A stretch of 64,000 bases of DNA, from contig NZ_BCWW01000003.1 in the NCBI RefSeq assembly GCF_001894785.1, positions 310,001 through 374,000 on the forward strand, given 5' to 3'. Below are positions 18,648 to 26,544 of the stretch, one piece after another. Under the pieces are notes generated by a model. That model worked only from the letters and a program-made list of their open reading frames with translations. It did no database searches and was not told the origin of the DNA. Source of the stretch: Rhodococcoides fascians NBRC 12155 = LMG 3623 (lineage in GTDB: Bacteria; Actinomycetota; Actinomycetes; Mycobacteriales; Mycobacteriaceae). Positions within the stretch are counted from its first letter, which is position 1. Every line of letters starts with the position of its first letter. A program made the position numbers and the translations under genes.

Positions 18648-19502
18648 ATGACCACAGCCATCACCGGAGCGACAGGCAATCTCGGCGGGCTCGTCGTCGC
18701 CGCACTCATCGATCGCGGCGTCGCGCCTGCCGACATCGTCGCCGTCGTACGCAACGCCGACAAGGCGGCCGCACTCGCCGAGCGCGGTGTGGTGGTGCGG
18801 GTGGCCGACTACAGCGACACCGACGCGCTGACGTCTGCGTTCGCAGGTGTCGAGAAGGTGCTGTTGATCTCGGGATCGGAGGTCGGTCAGCGAATTGCTC
18901 AGCACAACAACGTCATCGACGCCGCCGAGGCAGCCGGAGTGGGCCTCGTTGCATACACGAGCGTGCTCGCTGCCGACACCTCCGGCATCAGCCTTGCGCC
19001 GGAGCACAACGCCACCGAAGAGCGATTGACGGCCTCGCCGATTCCTGCTGTGTTTCTGCGTAACGGCTGGTACTGGGAGAACTACCTGGGCTCGCTCGGC
19101 CAGGCCATCGACAGTGGAGTGTGGCTTGGTGCAGGCGGGAACGGCAGGATCGCCGCTGCCTCACGCGCCGATTACGCCGCCGCTGCCGCGGCTGTGCTGA
19201 CTCTCGAGAACCAGGGCGGGAAGATCTACGAGCTCGGCGGGGACGAGCGCCTGACCTATGCCGAACTCGCGGACGTTCTCGCCGGCATCTCCGGGAAGCC
19301 GGTCGTCTACAAGGACGTCACCGAGTCGGAGTACGCCTCGATTCTTCAGGGCGCAGGACTGCCCGATTTCGTGGCGACCATGCTGGCGAGCGCGGATGCC
19401 GGTATCTCCCGCGGGGAACTCGACACCGATTCCGGTGACCTGCAGGCATTGATCGGCCGCGCGTCCGCCCCGGTCGCCGAGGTGTTCCGCTCCGCGATCT
19501 GA
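18648..19502 (+). CDS. qorB: NmrA/QorB-like NAD(P)H-binding oxidoreductase
   Basis: Atypical short-chain dehydrogenase of 284 aa similar to E. coli QorB (YtfG), an NAD(P)H:quinone oxidoreductase. The Rossmann motif ITGATGNLGGLVV is at residues 4-16. VAYTSVLAADTS and FLRNGWYWENYL lie in the positions expected for the NmrA-like core. The catalytic Tyr-Lys pair of classical SDRs is absent, as usual for this subgroup. ATG at 18648 has GGGAG nine bases upstream. The divergent HxlR gene suggests induction by quinones or disulfide stress. Confidence 0.87.
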   Translation: MTTAITGATGNLGGLVVAALIDRGVAPADIVAVVRNADKAAALAERGVVVRVADYSDTDALTSAFAGVEKVLLISGSEVGQRIAQHNNVIDAAEAAGVGLVAYTSVLAADTSGISLAPEHNATEERLTASPIPAVFLRNGWYWENYLGSLGQAIDSGVWLGAGGNGRIAAASRADYAAAAAAVLTLENQGGKIYELGGDERLTYAELADVLAGISGKPVVYKDVTESEYASILQGAGLPDFVATMLASADAGISRGELDTDSGDLQALIGRASAPVAEVFRSAI

Positions 19503-19545
19503 CGGGATACACGGGGCCCCGTATGCCACTTGTAGCGTGGGCCCC

Positions 19546-20148
19546 GTGAAACTCACCTCGACCCGCACCCTGTTCCTGGCCGCCACCACCTCACTCGTCC
19601 TGTTGACGGGTGCATGCAGTTCCGACTCGGATTCCGGGACGACGCAGACGACGTCCTCGGCGACGTCCTCCACCGATGCGACGGCTTCGAGTAGCTGCCC
19701 CACGGGCACACCCGACCCGTCGGCCACCCCGGAGTGGACACTGGCAGGCGACACCGGCAGCATCGCCGTCACCGGATCGACGGATACAGCGGCCCCGGCC
19801 GTCGACGTCGAAGCCCCGTTCAGCGTCGCCGAGACGCAGGTGAAAACGCTGAAGGCCGGGGACGGCCCGATCGTCGCCGACGACGCGAACGTGTCCGTCT
19901 GCTACCTGGGCGTCAACGGACGCGACGGATCGACGTTCGACAGCAGTTTCGAGCGCGGCGCACCGGTCGAGTTCCCACTGACCGGCGTGGTGGCGGGCTT
20001 CCAGAAAGCCATCGCCGGACAGACCGTCGGCTCGACCGTCGCCGTAGCGGTGACGTCGGCCGACGGTTACGCGACCGGCAATCCGGCAGCCGGAATCGAA
20101 CAGGGCGACAGCCTGATCTTCGCTATCTCGATCCTGTCCGCGAGCTGA
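19546..20148 (+). CDS. FKBP-type peptidyl-prolyl isomerase, lipoprotein
   Basis: Exported folding catalyst anchored to the membrane by lipidation. A signal segment ends in the lipobox LTGAC near residue 25, followed by a Ser/Asp/Thr-rich spacer of about 45 residues. The FKBP domain occupies roughly 90-200 (VSVCYLGVNGRDGSTFDSSF, GFQKAIAGQTVGSTVAVAV). Some canonical active-site aromatics look substituted, so isomerase activity may be modest. GTG at 19546 is chosen; a GTG nine bases earlier is equally possible. The 3' end runs into the hairpin interrupted by the insertion sequence. Confidence 0.87.
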   Translation: MKLTSTRTLFLAATTSLVLLTGACSSDSDSGTTQTTSSATSSTDATASSSCPTGTPDPSATPEWTLAGDTGSIAVTGSTDTAAPAVDVEAPFSVAETQVKTLKAGDGPIVADDANVSVCYLGVNGRDGSTFDSSFERGAPVEFPLTGVVAGFQKAIAGQTVGSTVAVAVTSADGYATGNPAAGIEQGDSLIFAISILSAS

Positions 20149-20157
20149 GTGCCTCCG

Positions 20158-20173
20158 GCAGTGGCGTGGTTAT
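20158..20173 (+). repeat. Left arm of terminator hairpin split by the insertion sequence
   Basis: GCAGTGGCGTGGTTAT, the exact reverse complement of 22026-22041. Removing the insertion sequence and one TCTG copy restores a 16-bp stem with a 16-base loop between two convergent genes. The outer part TGAGTGC, containing the FKBP stop codon, matches the terminator at 10.6 kb. Confidence 0.85.
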
Positions 20174-20183
20174 AAGCCCTCTG

Positions 20184-22015
20184 GGGGCTGTTGCATTTTG
20201 ATGGTGGGGTGTCTCGAGTGTCGAGGCACCCCATTGTCGGTGGTGCGGGACAATGTGTTGGTGGCGAAGGGTTATCGACCGGTTGATCGTGATCAACAGT
20301 TTCTGATTCCACCGGACATGCGCGAATGGTTACCGGCGGAGCATCCGGTATGGATGCTGATCGACATCGTCGACACGCATCTGGACACCTCTGTCTTTCA
20401 TGCCGGCCGGCGCACCGGTGGGGTCGGGCGCGCCGGATACGACCCGGACATGCTGCGCACGCTGCTGATCTGGGCCTGGTCGAAAGGGATGCGGTCTTCA
20501 CGTCAGATCGAATCCGCATGCACCGATGTGGTGTCCTACCGGGTCATCTGCGCCGGCGATGCCCCCGATCACGCCACGATCTCCAGGTTCCGTAAAGACA
20601 ACCATGCAGCCTGCGAGTCGCTGTTCGCACAGGTGCTGACGTTGGCAGCGCGGGTCGGTTTGGGGTCGTTGGGGACCGTCGCTCTCGACGGGGTCAAGAT
20701 CGCCTCGAACGCCTCCATCGGAGCCAACCGCAGCGCGGACGGATTGCGCGCCGCCGCCGAAGTTGAGGCAGCGAACGCTGCTCAGGCCCGGGCGCGCGAG
20801 ATCGCCGCCGCCGCGGCCGCGGCGCATGCCGACGTCGATGCTGCCGAGGACGAACTCTACGGCGAAGACGACCCGGGCCCGGGTCGGGTTCCGGCCGAGT
20901 TGGCCGATCCGACCACGCGATCGAAGCGGATCGCTGAAGCGTTGGCGCAGATCGAAGCCGAAGACGATGCCCGCGAGAAGGCTGTGAAGTCAGCCGCCGA
21001 GGGCCACCTCGAGCGTCTCGACGCGGGAGCGTCCCCGGCGGGTCGGGTACCGCTTGCCGCGCAGGTAGCTGCTGCTCACCGACGTCTTGCACGGGAAATT
21101 GCACGCCATGAGGCCACCGAGGCGCGGTATCGGCAGCGAGCCGACGCCGCTGCGCGTCGCGGCGGGAAACCGAAAGGCAAGGTTCCGGTTCCGGTCGAGG
21201 ATCATCACCGCGTGATCGCCGCACGCGCATCGGTCGCCGCAGCCCTCGCCCAGTCCGCCGCCCGTGAGCAGACAACGCCAACGGTGGTGCGGCGCAACAT
21301 CACCGATCCGGATTCTCGGATGCAGCCGCTGCGAGGCGGTGGCTGGGTGCAGGGCTACAACTGCCAAGCATTCACCGCCGAGGACGGCATCATCATCGCC
21401 ACCGGCGTCGGCACCAGCCCCTCCGATGTCACCTACTACGAGCAGATGGTCGACAAAGCGGTCGCTGCGGCGGCAGTGATGGCCGACCATGCACCGGCCG
21501 AGGCCGAGTCGCCGTCGATCGGAATCATGCTCTTCGACGCCGGCTATTGTTCGATCGAGAACCTCGACGCACCGGGCCCGGACCGGTTGATCGCCACCGG
21601 GAAATCGCGGACACTCGAAGCCGCCGCTGCCGCGGCCGTAGCTACGCCGGTATCGGATCCTGCACCACCACAGGGTGATTCGATTACCAGGATGGCCGAA
21701 CGATTAGCCACCCCGGAGTGAATCGCAACGTACCGCAAACGGTCTCACATCGCCGAGACACCGTTCGGACATGCCAAACACAACCTCGGATTCCGGCGAT
21801 TCACCAGCCGCGGCGTCGACCGGGCGACGAGTGAGTGGTCCTTCCACGCCGCGGTGCACAACATCGGCAAGATTTTCACCCACCTGACCGCAACACACAC
21901 CGTAGCGCTGGCCTGAATGAGCACCCCAGGGCCGAAAAAGAGGTGACCCGGGCATCGAACCCGAGCCACCCCTTTACAACGTCGAACTACCGCTCACACA
22001 AAATGCAACAGCCCC
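20184..22015 (+). mobile_element. Insertion sequence, 1832 bp, IS1182-like
   Basis: Bounded by perfect 17-bp inverted repeats GGGGCTGTTGCATTTTG (20184-20200) and its complement (21999-22015). It is flanked by a 4-base direct repeat TCTG (20180-20183 and 22016-22019), the likely target duplication. It carries a single DDE transposase gene on the plus strand. A subterminal palindrome around 20206-20232 (GGGGTGTCTCGA / TCGAGGCACCCC) may be a transposase site or a shield against outside transcription. The family assignment rests on transposase layout and is not certain. Confidence 0.92.
20201..21916 (+). pseudogene. DDE transposase interrupted by an in-frame TGA
   Basis: Transposase of the IS1182-like element. 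The reading frame is intact from 20201 (a more typical start is GTG at 20261, giving VAKGYRPVDRDQQFLIPPD) to a TGA at 21719-21721. It then continues in the same frame without further stops to 21916: IATYRKRSHIAETPFGH up to VALA. Two catalytic aspartates lie before the stop (VALDGVKI, MLFDAGYCS). The expected glutamate (HIAETPFGH) lies after it. In relatives this position usually reads PEGIATYR, so one G-to-T change (GGA to TGA) would explain the break. The element is probably immobile unless the stop is read through. Confidence 0.9.
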
Positions 22016-22025
22016 TCTGCGGCAC

Positions 22026-22041
22026 ATAACCACGCCACTGC
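22026..22041 (+). repeat. Right arm of terminator hairpin split by the insertion sequence
   Basis: ATAACCACGCCACTGC, partner of 20158-20173. It is followed by GCACTA, which includes the stop codon of the convergent lipocalin gene. Confidence 0.85.
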
Positions 22042-22053
22042 GGCTCCGCCGCA

Positions 22054-22683
22054 CTACACGGTCGAGAGCTGCTGAATCGTCGTCGCGCCGCCCGGGGTGG
22101 GCGTCGTGGTGATGAAGTTCGAGTCGTAGCCCAGCGATTCGACGACGCTGCGGATCTCGCGGAACTGCTCGACGCTGACGTCGGGCGTGCGCTTGAGCAC
22201 GAATCCGGACGTGCGGTTGGGGCTTCCGACGAAGGCCCACGAGTAGTCGTCTGCGATGTAGGCCACGATGTAGTTGGTCGGCCCCTCCTGGCTCTCCTGC
22301 GTGGGGACGCCCGGGAAGCTCACGTGCAGTTGGGCTTTGGTGACGGTGTCGTTGACCCGAGCATTGCCGACGATGCGGTTCTCCTGGCCCGTCCAGGTGG
22401 TGCAGGTGTTCTCGACGCGAATGTTGAATTCGTCGATCATCTGGTAGTTCGCCTGCGTGTCACGGGCGCAGATCAGGTTGAACGGCTGCGGCACCGCGGC
22501 AACCTGGTTCCAAGTGCCCAAGTACCGTTCGACATCGAGTGACGGGATCGGAGTCAGTGGCTCGAGACCGACCGACCCCAAAGGGCCGACCGGTTGCGCT
22601 TGCGTGGGGGCCGCGCCGAGCAGGGCACCTGCGGCGACTGCTCCTGCAATTGCGGTGCGGCTCAACATCGTACGTACCTTCAT
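22054..22683 (-). CDS. Secreted lipocalin family protein
   Basis: Exported lipocalin of 209 aa (Blc-like). The signal peptide covers about residues 1-29 (cleavage near TQAQPVG). The lipocalin start motif is YLGTWNQVAAVPQPF and the central strands include AYIADDYSWAFVGSP. Two cysteines (ICARDT, NTCTTW) could pair. Lipocalins bind lipids or other hydrophobic molecules. The start at 22683 overlaps the MMPL stop by 4 bases, so the two are translationally coupled. A role as carrier for the MMPL export product is plausible inference. Confidence 0.87.
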   Translation of the reverse strand: MKVRTMLSRTAIAGAVAAGALLGAAPTQAQPVGPLGSVGLEPLTPIPSLDVERYLGTWNQVAAVPQPFNLICARDTQANYQMIDEFNIRVENTCTTWTGQENRIVGNARVNDTVTKAQLHVSFPGVPTQESQEGPTNYIVAYIADDYSWAFVGSPNRTSGFVLKRTPDVSVEQFREIRSVVESLGYDSNFITTTPTPGGATTIQQLSTV

Positions 22684-24788
22684 GAATTTCGCTCCTTGGT
22701 TGCGGTCGTCTCGTTGTCGATCGTGCTCGGCCACCAAATCCCCGGGCCGATGAGGGTGAACAGGGCGGGAATCACGACGGTGCGTACCACGAAGGTGTCG
22801 AGCAGAATGCCGAGGCTGACAATGATTCCCAACTGGGTGAGGGTGATCAGCGGTAGGACGCCGAGGACGCAGAACACTGCTGCCAGAACGATTCCCGCGC
22901 TGGTGATGACGCCGCCGGTGGCCGAGACCGCCCGCACGATCGCAGATCTGGTGCCGTGCTGAACCGTCTCCTCCCGGGTCCGCGTGACCAGAAAAATGGT
23001 GTAGTCGACACCGAGGGCGACGAGAAACAGGAACGCGAACAGGGGAGTGTTGTCGTCGAGCGCGGGAAATCCGAAGACGTGCAGGCTCACCCAGCTACCG
23101 ATACCGATAGCGGCCACGGCACTCAGGACCGTGGTGGCGACGAGAATCAACGGTGCGACGACAGCGCGAAGAAGTATCAACAGCACGAGTAGGACGACCG
23201 CCAGGATCGCCGGGATCACCACGAGCCGATCGCGGGCGGCAGCGTCGGTGGTGTCGAGTGCTTTGGCGTCGCTGCCGCCGACTCGTGCGTCGTCGACACC
23301 GGCAAGGGCGGACCGAAGGTTCTCGACGACAGTGAACGATTCGTCGGAGGCGGGGGCCGCGTCGGTGACCACCGACAGCCGGGTCAGTCCGGTATCGGAA
23401 TCAGCGACCCGATCCACCGAGACGACGCCGTCGACGTCCCGGACGGTGGCGACGACGCCGTCGATATCCGAGGTGGGTGCGAGAACCGTGATCGGGTCGG
23501 CGGATCCGGCCGGAAAGTGTTGCGAGAGAGTGCCGAATCCTTCGACGGATTCGGCGGTCACCCGGAATTGCTCGGTCTGCGACAGCCCGATCTGTGTGCC
23601 GACCAAGGCCGCGCAGCAGGCGAGCAATACGGCGATGGTGATGGACGCGGTCGCCACCGGACGACGAGCGACACCGGCGGCAACCGAATGCCAGACGCCC
23701 TCGGTGGTGGTATCGCGATCGGACGGCTTGGGGACGAAGGGCCAGAACAACTTCGGGCCGCACAGTGCCAACAACGGAGGCAGTACGAACAGCACGAACA
23801 CCGATGCGACGACGAGGCCGGCCGCGGCCAGCGCTCCCAAGCTGCGAGTGCTGGGGAGGATGGCCAGCAACAGAGTCAGCAGTGCGAGGACAACGGTGGC
23901 ATTACTGGCGAGGATGGCCGGTCCCGCGTTCCGGACGGCGTGGCGCAACGCGAGCCGGTGATCGGACTCGCGGCGGAGTTCCTCGCGGTAACGAGAGATC
24001 AGCAGCAGGGCGTAATTGGTGCCTGCGCCGAAGACGAGCACGCTGGTGATCCCCGAGGTCGAGCCGTCGAACGACAGTCCGGTCGCCTCGGCGAGGGCCG
24101 TGCCGACGGTGGAGGCGAACCGATCGGCGAAACCGATGACGGCAAGCGGAACCAACCACAGAATGGGCGATCGATAGGTGGCGATGAGGAGCACTGCCAC
24201 CACGAGTGCGGTGACGGCGAGCAACGTGAAATTGGCCCCGGAGAACGAGTTGGCGATGTCTGCTCCGAATGCCGGCCCGCCGGTGACCTGGGCGTTGAGA
24301 TCGGACGGTAGGCCGTCCGTCGCCGCGGATCGGAGGCTTGTGATCAGGTCGTTCAGGGTGAAGCCGGACAGTTCCGAGTTCACCTGAACGAACGCGATTG
24401 CGGCCTTCCCGTCCGGTGCAACAATGGGAGGGGGTCCAGGTTCGTCGGTCACCGACCGGTCGACGGTGAGCAGCCTGGCCTGCGCAGCAGCGGCTGCCTC
24501 GATATCGGCCGGGGTCAGGTCACCGCCATCGATCTTGCTCAGAACGAGGATCACCGGTGCGGTGTCGGAGTCCGGGAACTGGGAGAGCAGCTCGTCCACC
24601 TGGTAGGACTCGGCGGAGGTCGGCAAGGAGTTCGGCGACTGACCGGCAGAATCGTTGCTACCGACGAGCCCGATCACGGCAATCGAGAGAATAAGAATGG
24701 CGAGGGCGAGCGCCCACGATCGACGATGCGTCACGGCCGCGGCGATGCGGTCCCAGGCTGCGGTGGTCTCGGTACGGGTGCTGTCCAC
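22680..24788 (-). CDS. MMPL/RND-type membrane transporter
   Basis: Inner-membrane exporter of 702 aa in the MMPL branch of the RND superfamily, which in mycolic-acid bacteria mostly exports lipids. One helix near residues 35-50 precedes an extracytoplasmic domain. A helix bundle follows at about 180-370 with VFGAGTNYALLLISRYRE, then a second extracytoplasmic domain and a second bundle with LGVDYTIFLVTRTREE. These paired motifs are the family's proton-relay segments. Start is GTG at 24788. Coupled with the downstream lipocalin gene and divergent from a MarR regulator with a palindrome between. Confidence 0.9.
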   Translation of the reverse strand: MDSTRTETTAAWDRIAAAVTHRRSWALALAILILSIAVIGLVGSNDSAGQSPNSLPTSAESYQVDELLSQFPDSDTAPVILVLSKIDGGDLTPADIEAAAAAQARLLTVDRSVTDEPGPPPIVAPDGKAAIAFVQVNSELSGFTLNDLITSLRSAATDGLPSDLNAQVTGGPAFGADIANSFSGANFTLLAVTALVVAVLLIATYRSPILWLVPLAVIGFADRFASTVGTALAEATGLSFDGSTSGITSVLVFGAGTNYALLLISRYREELRRESDHRLALRHAVRNAGPAILASNATVVLALLTLLLAILPSTRSLGALAAAGLVVASVFVLFVLPPLLALCGPKLFWPFVPKPSDRDTTTEGVWHSVAAGVARRPVATASITIAVLLACCAALVGTQIGLSQTEQFRVTAESVEGFGTLSQHFPAGSADPITVLAPTSDIDGVVATVRDVDGVVSVDRVADSDTGLTRLSVVTDAAPASDESFTVVENLRSALAGVDDARVGGSDAKALDTTDAAARDRLVVIPAILAVVLLVLLILLRAVVAPLILVATTVLSAVAAIGIGSWVSLHVFGFPALDDNTPLFAFLFLVALGVDYTIFLVTRTREETVQHGTRSAIVRAVSATGGVITSAGIVLAAVFCVLGVLPLITLTQLGIIVSLGILLDTFVVRTVVIPALFTLIGPGIWWPSTIDNETTATKERNS

Positions 24789-24804
24789 GAAGAAACAATC
24801 TCAT

Positions 24805-24823
24805 TTACTTAGATATTAAGCAA
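24805..24823. promoter_or_regulatory. MarR-type operator palindrome
   Basis: TTACTTA-GATAT-TAAGCAA: near-perfect 7-bp arms (one mismatch) around a 5-base centre, in the 93-base gap between the MMPL and MarR starts. Size and AT-rich arms are typical for MarR dimers. It is 17 bases upstream of the MMPL start codon, a position that would block expression. Confidence 0.7.
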
Positions 24824-24881
24824 CTGAATCTCTTGCGGGCAGTAGTCTGACCATGACTGCAGCGAAGGAGTTACCACCGCC

Positions 24882-25361
24882 ATGACCGACCGAAACCACC
24901 TCGAATCCGCGATATCGGCGGACCTTCGGGCGCTGTCATCGGTGTCGGAACAGATCGGTCAGGTATTCGGTGCGTTGCACAGCTTGCGGCCCAACGACTT
25001 TCGCGCTCTGCTGCATGTGATGGTCGCCGACGTCGAGGGTGCGCCCCTCACCGCGGGTGAGCTCGGCACGATGCTCGGACTGTCGTCCGCGGCGATGACG
25101 TATCTGGTGGAGCGAATGATCGCGTCCGGTCATATTCGACGCGAATCCGACGCGTCGGACCGACGTAAAGTCATACTTCGCTACGACGAGCACGGTATGG
25201 AGGTTGCTCGCGGGTTCTTCGGACCACTGGGAGCGCGCACCAGCGCTGCGCTCGAGGACCTACCGGATTCGGATCTCGACGCTGCCCACCGAGTGTTCGA
25301 AGCGCTCATCGGAGCCATGCGCGAGCATCACGCCGACCTGGGAAACAGCACCCGCACGTAG
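24882..25361 (+). CDS. MarR family transcriptional regulator
   Basis: Winged-helix dimeric regulator of 159 aa. The DNA-binding part reads TAGELGTMLGLSSAAMTYLVERM, followed by the wing ASDRRKVILRYDEHG. N- and C-terminal helices for dimerisation flank it. Divergent from the MMPL-lipocalin operon, with a palindrome between them. Most likely a ligand-responsive repressor of that operon and of itself. Confidence 0.88.
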   Translation: MTDRNHLESAISADLRALSSVSEQIGQVFGALHSLRPNDFRALLHVMVADVEGAPLTAGELGTMLGLSSAAMTYLVERMIASGHIRRESDASDRRKVILRYDEHGMEVARGFFGPLGARTSAALEDLPDSDLDAAHRVFEALIGAMREHHADLGNSTRT

Positions 25362-25566
25362 CCCGCGTTCGCATCGGGATGTTCGAACCGCTGGTGGGGG
25401 CCCGCATTGTGCCAATGCTGGACTCCGAGCGTGCCGGTGCCGTAGGGTTGGCCGTGGTTGAGCTAACAGCCGGTCACGGGGAAACGCAGCGAAGTGTGCG
25501 CCCGGGTCAGGCGAAGAATTCTGCTCCCGTTGCGTAGATCGGTTTCCCCTTCAGTTCGACCGATCG

Positions 25567-25980
25567 ATGGGATCTGCCATGAGTGTTGAATCACGAGGCA
25601 ACAAAGTTCGAACCACTTCGGTGAGCGTCGCGGAGAAGTCCGTGTCCGTTGCAGCAACCGGAGCCATCTTCACCGCGCACGACGGCACCGACGGTTCACT
25701 CGTCGTCGCCGTCCACGGCGACATCGACATGCTCAGCGCGCCGATGTTCTCCGATTTCGTCTGCAGTCGCGTGTCCAGCAAACGGCATCTGACTCTCGAC
25801 CTGTCCAATGTCGAGTTCTTCGGCATCGCCGGACTCACCGTCTTCGATGCAGTTCGTGAATACACGGCTGGCATCGGTGCTTCGTGGTCGATCGTGGCAA
25901 GCCGATCGGTGACCCGCCTGCTGCAGGTTGCCGACCTCGAGTCGACGATTCCGACCTCCCGACCGACGACCGACCAATAG
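25567..25980 (+). CDS. STAS domain protein (anti-anti-sigma-like)
   Basis: A single-domain STAS protein of 137 aa, the fold of SpoIIAA/RsbV anti-sigma factor antagonists. The beta start VAVHGDIDMLSAP and helix LTLDLSNVEFFGIAGLTVFD are recognisable. At the position of the phosphorylated serine in SpoIIAA (DSSG) this protein has FGIAG, so it cannot be controlled by classical serine phosphorylation there. No anti-sigma kinase or sigma gene is adjacent. ATG at 25567 is used; ATG at 25579 is an alternative. Confidence 0.8.
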   Translation: MGSAMSVESRGNKVRTTSVSVAEKSVSVAATGAIFTAHDGTDGSLVVAVHGDIDMLSAPMFSDFVCSRVSSKRHLTLDLSNVEFFGIAGLTVFDAVREYTAGIGASWSIVASRSVTRLLQVADLESTIPTSRPTTDQ

Positions 25981-26009
25981 AACTGGCGGCGACATCGCCG
26001 CGACAAGAG

Positions 26010-26039
26010 GTGGGCAGCTCCTGCACAGGGGCTGCCCAC
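26010..26039. terminator. Hairpin after the STAS gene
   Basis: Arms GTGGGCAGC (26010-26018) and GCTGCCCAC (26031-26039), perfect 9-bp stem, 30 bases after the STAS stop codon. Confidence 0.65.
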
Positions 26040-26060
26040 TGTCGTTTGCCGTCCCCCCGC

Positions 26061-26105
26061 ACAACGATCGGGCGGTCCCGCGAATCACTGGGACCGCCCG
26101 ATTGT
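26061..26105. terminator. Bidirectional hairpin between STAS and small-protein genes
   Basis: Long stem CGGGCGGTCCC / GGGACCGCCCG extended outward by ACAACGAT / ATTGT with a bulge. It lies just before the stop of the convergent 62-aa gene. Confidence 0.75.
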
Positions 26106-26123
26106 CGTGTGAAAGCACAAGGT

Positions 26124-26312
26124 CTAGTCCTTGGTGCCTTCCGAGTCGCTGAAAAATGCCCAGTCGCCGTCGTGCTCGACTTCGAGGCGCCAGCCCAACT
26201 CTTCGTTGTCGGCGCGGCTGTCCTTGAACCAGGCGTGCGCGTCCTCAGAACTGGTGATGTCCTTGGTGGCGACGACGGTTCCGTGCGGGTCGATAACTCT
26301 GTAATTTGCCAT
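26124..26312 (-). CDS. Small conserved-looking protein, 62 aa
   Basis: Acidic soluble protein starting MANYRVIDPHGTVVAT and ending SDSEGTKD, rich in Asp/Glu, Trp and Phe. The pattern suggests a small alpha/beta fold with two strands around one helix (SSEDAHAWFKDSR). I do not recognise a named family. The gene is isolated between the STAS and HNH genes and closed by its own hairpin terminator, which supports it being real. The ribosome site is weak. Confidence 0.6.
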   Translation of the reverse strand: MANYRVIDPHGTVVATKDITSSEDAHAWFKDSRADNEELGWRLEVEHDGDWAFFSDSEGTKD

Positions 26313-26440
26313 GCGGTGAGGGTGCCCCGATGTTGCGCAACCTAACCCAGCCGCATCACCGGCACCGGCCGCTAAGAGAAGCGGAAGCCAATGCCGCGCA
26401 CTCCGGATAGAGCTGGGCAGAAGCCGGGGCTGGGTAGTAA

Positions 26441-26515
26441 GGCCGGGTTGTGTGGGAGGGCCGGGGTGTGTGGGGACGGCCGGGCTGTGTGGGAGGCGAG
26501 GCTGTGTTGAAGGCA
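26441..26515 (+). repeat. Short tandem repeat of about 18 bp
   Basis: About four imperfect units of GGCCGGGYTGTGTGGGAG start at 26441, 26459 and 26478, with a degenerate copy at 26496. They lie 30 bases beyond the stop of the HNH gene. The rest of the 230-base gap (26313-26544) shows no other feature. Confidence 0.7.
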
Positions 26516-26544
26516 GAGCTGTGCCGTGGTGGTGGTGTGGGTCG

